Virus record (IMG/VR): IMGVR_UViG_3300031784_000072
Location: 1 to 40,202 of that record
DNA from: a virus
Strand: one strand, 5' to 3'
DNA length: 40,202 nucleotides
The position numbers and the translations under genes were made by a program. The notes under the pieces were generated by a model, which was not told where the DNA came from, did no database searches, and worked only from the letters and a program-made list of their open reading frames with translations. Below, one piece after another: positions 5,591 through 12,735 of this stretch; the first letter of the stretch is position 1; each line of letters opens with the position of its first letter.

Positions 5591-7056
5591 AGGATTTCTT
5601 TCAAGTGACTGGCGATCCAGCGGGCTACGGGGGTGGCTACACCGTTCCCGCATTGTTTGTAGCGGTTGCTGTCTGCTTGTTCTTTGCCGGTGTCGGTGTA
5701 CCTGGTGTGGTCATCAGGCCATCCCATCAATCTTTCACATTCGAGAGGGGTGAGGCGACGTACCGCGTATTCGGTGAGAACGGCATGACCCCCTCCTTCG
5801 GAACGCAGAGTAGGCCACGCGGTTTGGGATGCTTGCGGGTCTAACCCTTGTGTATGTGAGAATCCGATGAGTTGGGCGACATGAGGCTGGTTCCCGCCGC
5901 CTGTCCCCATTTTGGCGGGCAGACAATGTGAGATGCCGTCGTTGATTCGTATGCCGTCACGAAACGAGTTCTCGAAAATGATGGGTTGCGCTACCCCGTG
6001 CATACTTACGCGGTCAAGGGTGAACATAACGCCGTCAGGTTGTCCGATCCCTGTTCCTTGTGGGCCGGCCGTGTCGGATCGACCGATGATTGTGCCTTGT
6101 ATGGGGATCGGTTTTGATACGGGGATAACTGATCCCGACATAACTTCTTGATGGTTGGAATAGTTTTTTGATCCGTAAGTTGTTGTCAGAGTCGGCCCAA
6201 GTTCTGACAACGGCAAATTGACTTGATCCACAATTGGCATCAGAACGGTTGCTCTAGATTCGCCGCCGTTGTCAAACGCGTTGAGTGTCGGGGTGACTTC
6301 GCCTTCTACCCATGTTTCGTCGTCGGTGTCGTTCTGGGCGCGACGTGCCTTCACGAACGGGATGAAGGTCATTCGGTCGGTGTCGGGCGACCAGCCACGG
6401 CTTCCAGAGCCACCTCCAATGGTTCCGGCAAGTTCTTCCCCCTTCTTCTTGCCCTTCGCAAAATCCCCTCGGCGGCCTTCGCTGACAGGTAGTAGCGGGT
6501 CGGGACATCGGTTGGCGGTTGCAGGATCGAAGATAGCGACGAGGAAGACGCGCCGTCGTCGTTGGGGGACTCCGAAATGTTGCGCGTCCAAGACAGCCCA
6601 CTCAACGAGACACGCCCCGAGGTCAACCATTTCGTCGACGACTGACTGGAAGTCGGCTCCTTTATTTGAGGACAAGGCTCCGGGGACGTTTTCCCAAACG
6701 GCGATTCGGGGAACAGGGCCAGTTGGTCGGGATGATGTTGCATCTCGCATCTCCTTGATGATTCTGATTGCTTCGTAGAACATGGATGAGCGACCGCCGT
6801 CCAACCCGGCTCGTTTACCGGCGACGGACAGGTCTTGGCACGGGGAGCCGAATGTGAGGACATCGCATGGCGGGAGGTCTGCCCCGTTGACTTCTTGTAC
6901 GTCACCCCATTTGGCTACGTCGGGCCAATGGCGGCGCAGGATGGATTGGGCGTGTTTATCCCATTCAACCTGGAATACGCAGTCCATGTGGGTGTCGAAC
7001 CCCATGTCCATGCCGCCGACACCGGAGAATAAGGAGCCGTAAGTTGGGCGTGTCAT
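5587..7056 (-). CDS. DNA (cytosine-5) methyltransferase, 489 aa
   Basis: Transfers a methyl group from S-adenosylmethionine to C5 of cytosine in DNA. Seen in order: motif I SLFSGVGGMDMGF (8-20), motif IV with the catalytic Cys in GSPCQ (Cys73), ENV (122-124), QRRRRVFLVA (165-174), a long variable insert of roughly 260 residues before motif IX (RRLTPLECERLMGW) and motif X GNGVATPVARWIASHL near the C-terminus. The insert should hold the target-recognition region. No cognate restriction enzyme is nearby, so it is an orphan enzyme that could protect phage DNA or alter gene expression. Start and stop both overlap neighbours by four bases. Confidence 0.95.
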   Translation of the reverse strand: MTRPTYGSLFSGVGGMDMGFDTHMDCVFQVEWDKHAQSILRRHWPDVAKWGDVQEVNGADLPPCDVLTFGSPCQDLSVAGKRAGLDGGRSSMFYEAIRIIKEMRDATSSRPTGPVPRIAVWENVPGALSSNKGADFQSVVDEMVDLGACLVEWAVLDAQHFGVPQRRRRVFLVAIFDPATANRCPDPLLPVSEGRRGDFAKGKKKGEELAGTIGGGSGSRGWSPDTDRMTFIPFVKARRAQNDTDDETWVEGEVTPTLNAFDNGGESRATVLMPIVDQVNLPLSELGPTLTTTYGSKNYSNHQEVMSGSVIPVSKPIPIQGTIIGRSDTAGPQGTGIGQPDGVMFTLDRVSMHGVAQPIIFENSFRDGIRINDGISHCLPAKMGTGGGNQPHVAQLIGFSHTQGLDPQASQTAWPTLRSEGGGHAVLTEYAVRRLTPLECERLMGWPDDHTRYTDTGKEQADSNRYKQCGNGVATPVARWIASHLKEIL

Positions 7057-7142
7057 TTTGTTTTTCCTGTTCCCCAGATGATGACCCAGAGTAGGGCAAT
7101 CATGTATGTGACGATCATGGTGGTGAGAATCGTGTCAGTCAT
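7053..7142 (-). CDS. 29-aa membrane microprotein
   Basis: Thirty codons fit exactly between the upstream whiB and the methyltransferase: the ATG (7140-7142) overlaps whiB by 8 nt and the TGA overlaps the methyltransferase ATG by 4 nt. The product MTDTILTTMIVTYMIALLWV... has a single helix (about residues 7-23) and a short basic end (GTGKTK). Both overlaps and the clean membrane segment support a real gene. Role unknown; its place between a regulator and a methyltransferase suggests co-expression early in infection. Confidence 0.7.
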   Translation of the reverse strand: MTDTILTTMIVTYMIALLWVIIWGTGKTK

Positions 7143-7419
7143 TGGCCGGCTTCTTCACGCTCTTACGGTTCTTCGGTGTACGACCCTCCGCGATCCTCAG
7201 CTGATCGTCGCGTTCCATCCTAGTCAACCCGCCGAACACACCATGCAAATCCCACGCTCGATGATTGTCCAACCCGTACTGTCGGCATTGGAACATGACA
7301 GGGCAAGTGTTACAAATCTTCTTTGCGTTCCTGATCTTCACGATGTCGCCGCGTACTGGCATGAAGTCGTTGACATCCATCCCACGGCACGCACCGTATT
7401 GCAACCATTCGGTATCCAC
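7135..7419 (-). CDS. whiB: WhiB-family iron-sulfur regulator, 94 aa
   Basis: Canonical short WhiB: ACRG near residue 11, then CNTCPVMFQC with the usual C-x2-C-x5-C spacing, followed by the turn motif as LHGVFGGLT and a basic C-terminal tail (RTPKNRKSVKKP), which in the family contacts DNA. Starts at a GTG, preceded by the GA-rich leader at 7422-7434 and a good promoter at 7444-7472. First gene of the operon whiB, membrane microprotein, methyltransferase, whiB. The two WhiB proteins share the core but differ in Cys spacing and tail, so they probably have different targets. Confidence 0.93.
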   Translation of the reverse strand: MDTEWLQYGACRGMDVNDFMPVRGDIVKIRNAKKICNTCPVMFQCRQYGLDNHRAWDLHGVFGGLTRMERDDQLRIAEGRTPKNRKSVKKPAND

Positions 7420-7443
7420 ATTCTCTCTCTTTCTGTTTGTTGA

Positions 7444-7472
7444 AGTATCCCACCGGTCGGCAGGGTTGTCAA
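7444..7472 (-). promoter_or_regulatory. Promoter of the whiB/methyltransferase operon
   Basis: On the minus strand TTGACA (7472-7467) is followed after 17 bp by GATACT (7449-7444, 4/6). It is the best sigma-70-like match in the window. Transcription would start about 20 bases before the GTG at 7419. The -35 box lies only four bases from the stop of the upstream lipoprotein gene. Confidence 0.65.
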
Positions 7473-7476
7473 GGAC

Positions 7477-7971
7477 TTATTTGCAGGGCCGCGACCAGGG
7501 TTTGAACCCGCAACCCTTGTGGTGGTCGTACCACTTGTACATTTCCCATGCCCACGCGAAGTTGTAGTACGGGTCTTTGACGTACTCCCAGCTTCCGTAC
7601 TTGTCTTCAACCTCGTTGAGCCACACCTGGTTGATTTGTAGTGGGCCTCGATCCCAACCGTTGAAGTTCTTGTGGCCGTCGATGATGTTGAGGCATCGGG
7701 ATTCGTGCCATGCTTCGTCCAGCACGTCGATGAGCAGATGGTCGGGCCATCCGGCTGCGGAGGCAACCGGGGCTAGTTCGGCGCATTTTGCGTCGGCGGG
7801 GACGAGAGTGCTGGTTGTGGTTGTCGGTGCGACCGTTGTAGTTGTGGTTTCTGGGGTGGTGACAACGACGGTGGTTGGTGGGATGGTTGTCGGCAACGGG
7901 GTCAAATCGACTGGTTTGATGTGGGTTGTAGCGCATCCAGCCAATAGCAATACAGGCAACAAACGTTTCAT
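7477..7971 (-). CDS. Membrane-anchored lysozyme-like lipoprotein, 164 aa
   Basis: Residues 1-13 (MKRLLPVLLLAGC) form a lipoprotein signal peptide with lipobox LAGC, so Cys13 should be lipid-anchored outside the membrane. A Thr/Pro-rich linker (about 20-58) follows, then a domain of the lysozyme / lytic transglycosylase superfold with WHESRCLN (candidate catalytic Glu90) and GPLQIN (109-114). The domain is short (about 105 residues), with extra Cys that may form disulfides. It would cut cell-wall glycan from the membrane face, or act on incoming phages as an exclusion factor. The start follows a GA-repeat leader at 7977-7987. It is not part of the lysis cluster. Confidence 0.85.
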   Translation of the reverse strand: MKRLLPVLLLAGCATTHIKPVDLTPLPTTIPPTTVVVTTPETTTTTVAPTTTTSTLVPADAKCAELAPVASAAGWPDHLLIDVLDEAWHESRCLNIIDGHKNFNGWDRGPLQINQVWLNEVEDKYGSWEYVKDPYYNFAWAWEMYKWYDHHKGCGFKPWSRPCK

Positions 7972-7985
7972 AAGTTGTCTCTCTC

Positions 7986-8321
7986 TCAGTAGCCGGCTTG
8001 CTTCAGCAAACCGATGATGGTGTTGACGGTCATTACGGCATACTGTTCGCCAGGATCGGACACGCCGACTCGTTTGGCGATCAGGACACCGATGTCGGCC
8101 TGACCGTTCACACGTTCTGTTTCTGTTTCACGCAGCCATTCGGACAGTTTGAGTGTCTTATGGTTCTTACATTCCCATACGACACCGGGCGTGCCGGTGA
8201 TGTCACCTTCGTCGTGTTGACCGGTGAGCGCACGCCGTTCCGCATACGGGAATCCGTGTTCTCGAAGATGTCGGACGATCAGCGTTTCAAACGCTGTCCC
8301 CTTCTGTTTTTGCTTGCTCAT
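7986..8321 (-). CDS. PD-(D/E)XK nuclease, Holliday-resolvase-like, 111 aa
   Basis: Small nuclease of the archaeal-resolvase / VRR-NUC-like type. It shows GTAFETLIVRHL (Glu near residue 12), GDITGTPGVVWECKNHK (metal-binding Asp, then the E-x-K core) and a following helix LKLSEWLRE. The length is normal for single-domain phage resolvases. It would cut branched DNA made by recombination or replication before packaging. It sits last in the replication/recombination block after SSB and the zinc protein, with which it overlaps by 35 nt. Confidence 0.85.
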   Translation of the reverse strand: MSKQKQKGTAFETLIVRHLREHGFPYAERRALTGQHDEGDITGTPGVVWECKNHKTLKLSEWLRETETERVNGQADIGVLIAKRVGVSDPGEQYAVMTVNTIIGLLKQAGY

Positions 8322-8466
8322 CAGCTAGCTCCATTGGGTATCGCCGTGCGCGTCGAGGTTTGCAGGTGTGCATTGGTACACCGTTCAACGGCACGTGGGT
8401 TGTTATGGTTTGCTCGCAGATGCGGCACAACCATTTTACCGTATGGAGGTCAGAAAGGTTCTTCAT
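8287..8466 (-). CDS. Small zinc-finger-like protein, 59 aa
   Basis: ATG at 8466 inside the last codons of ssb; the 3' end overlaps the nuclease gene by 35 nt. The protein has WLCRIC near residues 12-17 and HTC near residues 33-35, which together could bind zinc, and a basic stretch KPRRARRYPMELADEQ. From memory, similar W-x-C-x2-C small proteins are found in actinophage replication regions. It probably binds nucleic acid or a partner; function unknown. An in-frame TTG at 8472 would add two residues. Confidence 0.65.
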   Translation of the reverse strand: MKNLSDLHTVKWLCRICEQTITTHVPLNGVPMHTCKPRRARRYPMELADEQAKTEGDSV

Positions 8467-8839
8467 CTGCAACGTCAGTAGCGTTGAGCAGGTCTTTTGC
8501 GGTGTTGACGTTGGTGTCGTCGCCGTATGCAGACCAGCGAAGTGAGATTGACACGTCGTCTGCGATCACTTCGACACGCTGTTTCTTCGTACCGTCTTTG
8601 CCGGTGTACTCGCTCTTGTCCAAACGTCCGGTGACGATGACACGCGATCCCTTCTTGACGGAGGCGGCGACGTGTTCGGCCTGCTCTTTGAAGACGACGA
8701 CATCATGCCAAACAGTTTTCTTGTTGTCGTCTTTGCCTGTTGTGTCGGCAACCGAGAACTTGACGACTGCTGTGCCGTTGGCCGAATACTTCAGTTCCGG
8801 GTCACGTCCGACGTTTCCGCTGATGGTGATGGTGTTCAT
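8450..8839 (-). CDS. ssb: Single-stranded DNA-binding protein, 129 aa
   Basis: Classic SSB: N-terminal OB fold starting MNTITISGNVGRDPELKY, containing VVKFSVADT, KKTVWHDVVVFKEQAEHVA and GSRVIVTGRLDKSEYTGKDG, and an acidic tip DVADEEPF that in SSBs recruits partner proteins. It coats ssDNA during phage replication and recombination. Somewhat shorter than host SSBs (about 160-180 aa) because the Gly/Pro linker is reduced. Its ATG overlaps the annealing-protein stop by four bases, which suggests co-expression. Confidence 0.95.
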   Translation of the reverse strand: MNTITISGNVGRDPELKYSANGTAVVKFSVADTTGKDDNKKTVWHDVVVFKEQAEHVAASVKKGSRVIVTGRLDKSEYTGKDGTKKQRVEVIADDVSISLRWSAYGDDTNVNTAKDLLNATDVADEEPF

Positions 8840-9468
8840 GGCTTCATCATTTCTTTGAAGGCGACACGAAGTTTGGTCATGTCGCTGATGGTTACTGTTC
8901 CGCTGAGGTCTACCCCAGCGCGGTCTGCTACCTGGTCGTGGTCAAGGTTTGCTTCTGCACAGGCGCGTGCGAACTTGCCGAGGACTTCCGGTTCAACCGG
9001 GCTGTTGTCTTCGACGGGTTGTGCGACAGCTTTCTGTTTCGCTGTGGGCTTCTTAGCGGGTGCGGTCGGCTTGCTGTGGCCGAGGTCTTCCCACTCTTGT
9101 TTCGTCCACAGGGCGAGCGAGATGCCGAATCGCATGGCTGCGTTGCGGAGGAAATCTCCGACAAGTTCCTTGTCCAATTCGGCTTTGTCGGCGCGTACTG
9201 ATCCGACTCCGAGCATCGGCTTGCCGTGGACGGTGAGTCGCGCCCACATGGTTGCCATCCCGTTTTCGACGTGGACGTGGGGGCGGCCGTTCACCCATCC
9301 GCATGGTTCCCACGACCACATGGGGTCGATCTCGATGAGGATGCGGGTGATGTCGGCGTGTCCTACGAAGTCGAGTTGCATCCCGCCTTTGGGGAGTTTG
9401 CCGACGATCTTCGGGTCGGGGACAGCGTATTTGGTGAGTACCTCTGCGAGCTGCTTTGTGGTGTCCAT
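8836..9468 (-). CDS. ssDNA-annealing recombination protein (ERF/Rad52-like), 210 aa
   Basis: Contains the core typical of actinophage annealing proteins: LDFVGHADITRILIEIDPMW, then RLTVHGKPMLGVGSV and KELVGDFLRNAAMRFGISLALW. This core (roughly 20-125) is followed by a Lys/Ala/Pro-rich linker and a C-terminal helical part (about 165-210). It would anneal homologous ssDNA exposed by the neighbouring exonuclease, as Red-beta or Erf does. Starts at the ATG at 9468 in a TGATG overlap with the upstream gene. The exact annealase superfamily is uncertain without a profile search. Confidence 0.8.
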   Translation of the reverse strand: MDTTKQLAEVLTKYAVPDPKIVGKLPKGGMQLDFVGHADITRILIEIDPMWSWEPCGWVNGRPHVHVENGMATMWARLTVHGKPMLGVGSVRADKAELDKELVGDFLRNAAMRFGISLALWTKQEWEDLGHSKPTAPAKKPTAKQKAVAQPVEDNSPVEPEVLGKFARACAEANLDHDQVADRAGVDLSGTVTISDMTKLRVAFKEMMKP

Positions 9469-9800
9469 CACTTGTCTCCTGTCAACTGTGAAATCCAAAC
9501 GCGAACCGGGCGTGCATGGCAAGCCGGTCGTTCGGATGACACGAACCTGTCGGTCGGTGCGATCAAACCCATGCCCTCGGCACGCTTCATCGCGCTACCC
9601 AACGCTCGACCGTCATGGTTCAACTCCAACTTGTTGTCGGCAAAGTATTCCCACACGTCGTCGGTCGTGAACTCGTCTTCGGTTTCTGCCAGGACGATGA
9701 TCGCTTTGAACGCGTTGTCACGGAACTTGACTGCGCTGTTGCTCCACCCTCGGTTGATCGCCTCGTCACGAAGCGTCTTGGCTAACTGCTTGTTCTTCAT
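9468..9800 (-). CDS. Winged-helix-like protein of recombination block, 110 aa
   Basis: Between the exonuclease and the annealing protein, overlapping both by one base. The middle (FTTDDVWEYFADNKLELNHDGRALGSAMKRAEGMGLI) reads as two helices, a recognition-like helix and a wing, and the C-terminus is beta-rich and basic (ARPVRVWISQL). Probably DNA-binding. It could regulate the operon or help load the recombination proteins; there is no direct evidence for either. Confidence 0.75.
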   Translation of the reverse strand: MKNKQLAKTLRDEAINRGWSNSAVKFRDNAFKAIIVLAETEDEFTTDDVWEYFADNKLELNHDGRALGSAMKRAEGMGLIAPTDRFVSSERPACHARPVRVWISQLTGDK

Positions 9801-10756
9801 TATCTCTCTCCTTTGAACCGCATGACGCGGATCGTTGATGTGGTTTCGTACTGACTGTACAAGTCAGGGTGGTCGCTTGTAAAGGCTTTCTTGTCCCAGC
9901 CTTTACGGTTCTGCGATTTCCAGGTGACGGCCGGCTGACCGTTGATGATGCCGGTGTTGGCATCCTTCATCAGTTGGGCGATGGTGGCTTTCAGCGTGTC
10001 TTCTTCGGTTTCCAACAGTTTCTTTGCGGCTTGCACTTCTGCGATCCGTGTGATGAGGTCGGCGTGTGCGGTGAGATCGACGGTGTTGTCGTCGGCGGTG
10101 GGGAACCGTTCGGAGATTTCGGTGTAGGTGGCCGGCCATTCGGCGGGGATTGTGCCGAGGTCGAGATACCACAGGAAATCTTTGACAGCTTCGATGTGAT
10201 CGGCTTTTTCTTCGGCGGTGACTTTCTGCCGGTGGATGTGAAGGTCGAGCGTGCTGTCGAAGATGCCCCAAATGATTTCGTTGACATCGCAGCACATGGC
10301 TTGTTGTACGCCTTGCCAATACCAGTAGGCGGGCAGTTGGCCGTCCCATTCCCGGTTGTACGTTTTGATTTCGACAACGTAATCAGGTTGGTCAATGTTG
10401 TTGTCGTAGGAGTATTGGTCGATGCCGTCGATGGTGGCGATCAGCGGGCAGGTTTCCCAGTCGAACGCGTACATAACGTCTGGCGTTATGAGGGGGATAC
10501 CGATTTCGTCGCCCACCCAATCCAGCAGGACGGACTCCAGGCGGTTCCCTCGATCCATCGCACGACTGGTTTCCTTCACGGCCGGTGCGTCTTTCATCTT
10601 CTCGACCGCCAACGCGTACTTGCTGATGAACCGATGCTGGTCGTGGACTGCGGCCGCTTCTGAGGCGGCGATACGCGGTTTGCCGTTGGCAGCTCGATGC
10701 CTGAGCATCAGCCAGTCCATGCTTCCGTGGTCGGGTTTCGGGATGGTCAATATCAT
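9800..10756 (-). CDS. YqaJ-type viral exonuclease, 318 aa
   Basis: Lambda-exonuclease / YqaJ superfamily: N-terminal HGSMDWLMLRHRAANGKPRIAAS (substrate-handling helix and the Ser of the RIAASE-like motif), RGNRLESVLLDWV, a central acidic strand FDWETCPLIATIDGID, and the catalytic DYVVEIKTY (E-x-K). A helical C-terminal region (about 225-275) precedes a beta tail. It would resect dsDNA 5'-3' to give ssDNA for the annealing protein. ATG at 10756 after a GA-rich leader (10759-10769) and a weak promoter at 10790-10818. Confidence 0.9.
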   Translation of the reverse strand: MILTIPKPDHGSMDWLMLRHRAANGKPRIAASEAAAVHDQHRFISKYALAVEKMKDAPAVKETSRAMDRGNRLESVLLDWVGDEIGIPLITPDVMYAFDWETCPLIATIDGIDQYSYDNNIDQPDYVVEIKTYNREWDGQLPAYWYWQGVQQAMCCDVNEIIWGIFDSTLDLHIHRQKVTAEEKADHIEAVKDFLWYLDLGTIPAEWPATYTEISERFPTADDNTVDLTAHADLITRIAEVQAAKKLLETEEDTLKATIAQLMKDANTGIINGQPAVTWKSQNRKGWDKKAFTSDHPDLYSQYETTSTIRVMRFKGER

Positions 10757-10789
10757 TGTTCTCTCTCCTTGTTGTTTGAGACTGGTTAC

Positions 10790-10818
10790 ACCTTACAAAG
10801 GGGGTGTGGCAGAGTCAA
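10790..10818 (-). promoter_or_regulatory. Weak promoter-like site before exonuclease gene
   Basis: Minus strand TTGACT (10818-10813) overlaps the upstream stop codon and is followed after 17 bp by TAAGGT (10795-10790, 3/6). The position, just ahead of a GA-repeat leader, is right for an internal promoter of the recombination genes. The -10 match is poor. Confidence 0.35.
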
Positions 10819-11129
10819 TCCAATTCTTCAAACCAGTTGACTGGCAGGTGTGTTGCCAGCGAATACACCCGCACGATGCACTCCAACGGGATGTGGTTGA
10901 TGTCAGACACCACCTCAGGTTCTTCGGCATCGTTCATCACAGTTGACACAAGTGTCAAATATCCTTCTTTGCATTTGGGCCACACCCAGCCGACCGTCAA
11001 CGGCATCATGGTTTCAGGCACATAGCCTTCTGTCATCGTCCAGCTGTGTTCGCCGCCCTGGTGTGCGTCACGCCATTGGACGACAACCATCGCCCATGTC
11101 GGATCGTTCTCGTCGTAAACCTCATTCAT
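10815..11129 (-). CDS. Acidic protein of unknown function, 104 aa
   Basis: The start at 11129 is chosen for its strong GGAGG ribosome site six bases upstream; upstream in-frame codons overlap the 39-aa zinc gene more deeply. The protein is acidic, Trp-rich and without membrane segments (NDPTWAMVVVQWRDAHQGG; LTVGWVWPKCKEGYLTLVS). The C-terminus YSLATHLPVNWFEELD is unusual but not a known motif. It lies between the metallophosphoesterase and the exonuclease, so a role in DNA metabolism is possible. Confidence 0.7.
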   Translation of the reverse strand: MNEVYDENDPTWAMVVVQWRDAHQGGEHSWTMTEGYVPETMMPLTVGWVWPKCKEGYLTLVSTVMNDAEEPEVVSDINHIPLECIVRVYSLATHLPVNWFEELD

Positions 11130-11241
11130 CGATTCCCTCCGGGGCGGGGTGTCCGTGTTGTCCACATTCGGGGCATCGTCGTCCTGCGGATTCTGGCCAG
11201 TATTCATCGCATCGTTCACAGTACAAGAGGTTGTCGCTCAC
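11122..11241 (-). CDS. 39-aa zinc-ribbon microprotein
   Basis: GTG start (11241-11239) overlapping the metallophosphoesterase stop (GTGA); the TGA overlaps the next ATG by 8 nt. The product MSDNLLYCERCDEYWP... carries CERC and CPEC 15 residues apart, a textbook zinc ribbon, followed by a short acidic tail (PAPEGIDE). Its perfect fit in the gene chain makes it a real gene. It probably binds RNA, DNA or a polymerase subunit; the target is unknown. Confidence 0.75.
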   Translation of the reverse strand: MSDNLLYCERCDEYWPESAGRRCPECGQHGHPAPEGIDE

Positions 11242-12386
11242 CCGAATAGTGTACCTCTCCACAGGCATCGGCCGGAGTGGATCGGTACTTGTTCATACCA
11301 GAAATCGCCGTCACCAGGCTGGTAGGTGACGACCGCGAACCCTTGTTGCCAGTCTTCGACCACGGTGAGTGGCCGGCCGTCAAGATCAATGCCACCTTTG
11401 GTGGAGGGGACTGCCCCATCGGTGCGGGCTAACGTCCCCGGAGATGCCGCCAAGATCGTTTTTGCGCCATCCCAATCTTCACGTGACCGTTCTGCCCATT
11501 CACGCCTGTGGATGTGACCGTAGATAACGGAGGTTTTGGATGAAGCAAGATATGAGTGAGCGGTGCTTCCGTTACTGCGTACTTTGTCGCCGTGGATGAC
11601 ACGGAGCCTTTGGTTGATCCAGAAGCTCGACGCGGGGTAGCCAGCCAGATACCTAACCCGATACTCGTTGAAACGACAAAGGTAAGGAACAGAAAGAACC
11701 GGCCAATCATCCGGTGTATTGCCTTTTCTAAGACCGAACGCTGCTTTTGCGTTGTCCAATACATAGTTCACCAGTCTTTCTTCGTGGTTGCCGGCGATCC
11801 ACACGATGTCTGCGTCTGGGGCGCAGAGCCTCAGGGTGGCGGCGAAGGTGGTGGCACGGTCGATGGATGCTTGGGTTGTTTGTTGGAACGCTGGGGACAG
11901 CCGGTATTTGCCGAGTTCGGGGAGATCGAGGTTGTCTCCGACGAGGACGATCACGTTGGGTTGGATTCGTGTGACGACGGCCAGGGCTGTCTCAATGGCT
12001 TTCTCGTCGTGTGTTGCTTCTAGTTCGCCGGTGATGTCACGGTAGTAGCCGAATTGGATGTCGGGCAGGATGACGGCGGTTTCGTAGCCTTCGGGTTTGA
12101 CGACTGGTTTGGGCAGTCGGATTGATCCGATGGTCTGTTTGCCTCGTTCGATGACGGGCCATTGGGGGCCGGACTCCCAGGACGGCGAGAACTGTACGCC
12201 CATGAGATCATGGATTTCGGCTTCACCTTCGTCGTTCTTGGTGAGCGACTGGTAGATGGACACCCGGTTGACCCTTCCGATTTCATCAACGGAGATACCT
12301 TGCCGGTCGAGAAGGTCAGCGAGTTTGCCGAGGGTGTCTTTACGGTTGGGCGGCGGGCCGACTGTGAGATCGTCAGAGAGAGTCAC
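11238..12386 (-). CDS. Metallophosphoesterase, 382 aa
   Basis: Calcineurin-like phosphoesterase core from about residue 104: LPDIQFG (Asp109; the usual D-x-H is D-x-Q, as in many phage members), GDNLD (150-154), GNHE (199-202), then HGDKVR and YGHIHR. The N-terminal ~100 residues include a possible helix-turn-helix (LGKLADLLDRQGISVDEIGRV). Substrate unknown: phage enzymes of this family may act on nucleotides, nucleic acid ends or proteins. The GTG at 12386 overlaps the upstream gene by 14 nt; longer starts would overlap it far more. Confidence 0.88.
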   Translation of the reverse strand: MTLSDDLTVGPPPNRKDTLGKLADLLDRQGISVDEIGRVNRVSIYQSLTKNDEGEAEIHDLMGVQFSPSWESGPQWPVIERGKQTIGSIRLPKPVVKPEGYETAVILPDIQFGYYRDITGELEATHDEKAIETALAVVTRIQPNVIVLVGDNLDLPELGKYRLSPAFQQTTQASIDRATTFAATLRLCAPDADIVWIAGNHEERLVNYVLDNAKAAFGLRKGNTPDDWPVLSVPYLCRFNEYRVRYLAGYPASSFWINQRLRVIHGDKVRSNGSTAHSYLASSKTSVIYGHIHRREWAERSREDWDGAKTILAASPGTLARTDGAVPSTKGGIDLDGRPLTVVEDWQQGFAVVTYQPGDGDFWYEQVPIHSGRCLWRGTLFG

Positions 12387-12651
12387 AACTGCACCTTCTG
12401 TTGATGTGTCGGGCAAGTGCTTTCGCGTTGAGCTTGTACCCGTTCTCGTTGAGTTTAGTGGACAGCCATGCAACTGTGTACGGGTTTTGGCCGTTCTTCC
12501 GGGAGATCACGTCTGCTGTTTGAATCTTCAGCATCGTGTCGTACAGCGCGTCTCGATCTGTTTTGTCCAACGATTCTTTGAGGACAGCGACCGGGCATCT
12601 AGCGCGGGGCGCAGGTTTGTCGGGTATCCCTAACGATTTGGCGAGGCTCAC
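12373..12651 (-). CDS. Possible helix-turn-helix protein, 92 aa
   Basis: First gene of the leftward replication/recombination block. The C-terminal half (NPYTVAWLSTKLNENGYKLNAKALARHINRRCSC) resembles a DNA-binding helix-turn-helix with a basic recognition helix; the N-terminal part is helical. The GTG at 12651 has a GGAG ribosome site. Likely a DNA-binding factor for early leftward genes or for replication; the family is not recognised. Confidence 0.7.
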   Translation of the reverse strand: MSLAKSLGIPDKPAPRARCPVAVLKESLDKTDRDALYDTMLKIQTADVISRKNGQNPYTVAWLSTKLNENGYKLNAKALARHINRRCSCDSL

Positions 12652-12704
12652 AGCACTCCAATCTGTTTATCAACGACAACAGTAGTTGTTCGTCTTCTCT
12701 CCCT

Positions 12705-12735
12705 TTAGGCACTACGCGTGTCAGGTAGTGCCTGA
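12705..12735 (-). terminator. Hairpin(s) after lysis genes, possible attenuator
   Basis: The gene-free spacer 12652-12809 separates lysis from replication genes. AGGCACTAC (12707-12715) and GTAGTGCCT (12725-12733) give a 9-bp stem with a 9-nt loop. On the minus strand a shorter overlapping hairpin, TCAGG-CACTA-CCTGA, would form first and exclude it. No U-run follows. A weak promoter-like pair (TTGACT 12775-12770, 17 bp, TCAACT 12752-12747) lies just upstream. It could be a terminator or an attenuator. Confidence 0.5.

Noticed and set aside
8281-8295. 15-base palindrome AGCGTTTCAAACGCT
   Set aside because: It lies inside two overlapping coding frames and is unique; chance or coding constraint is enough to explain it.
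9869-10663. Plus-strand frame of 264 aa opposite the YqaJ exonuclease
   Set aside because: The minus-strand frame has clear nuclease motifs and gene-chain overlaps; the other is an antisense shadow.
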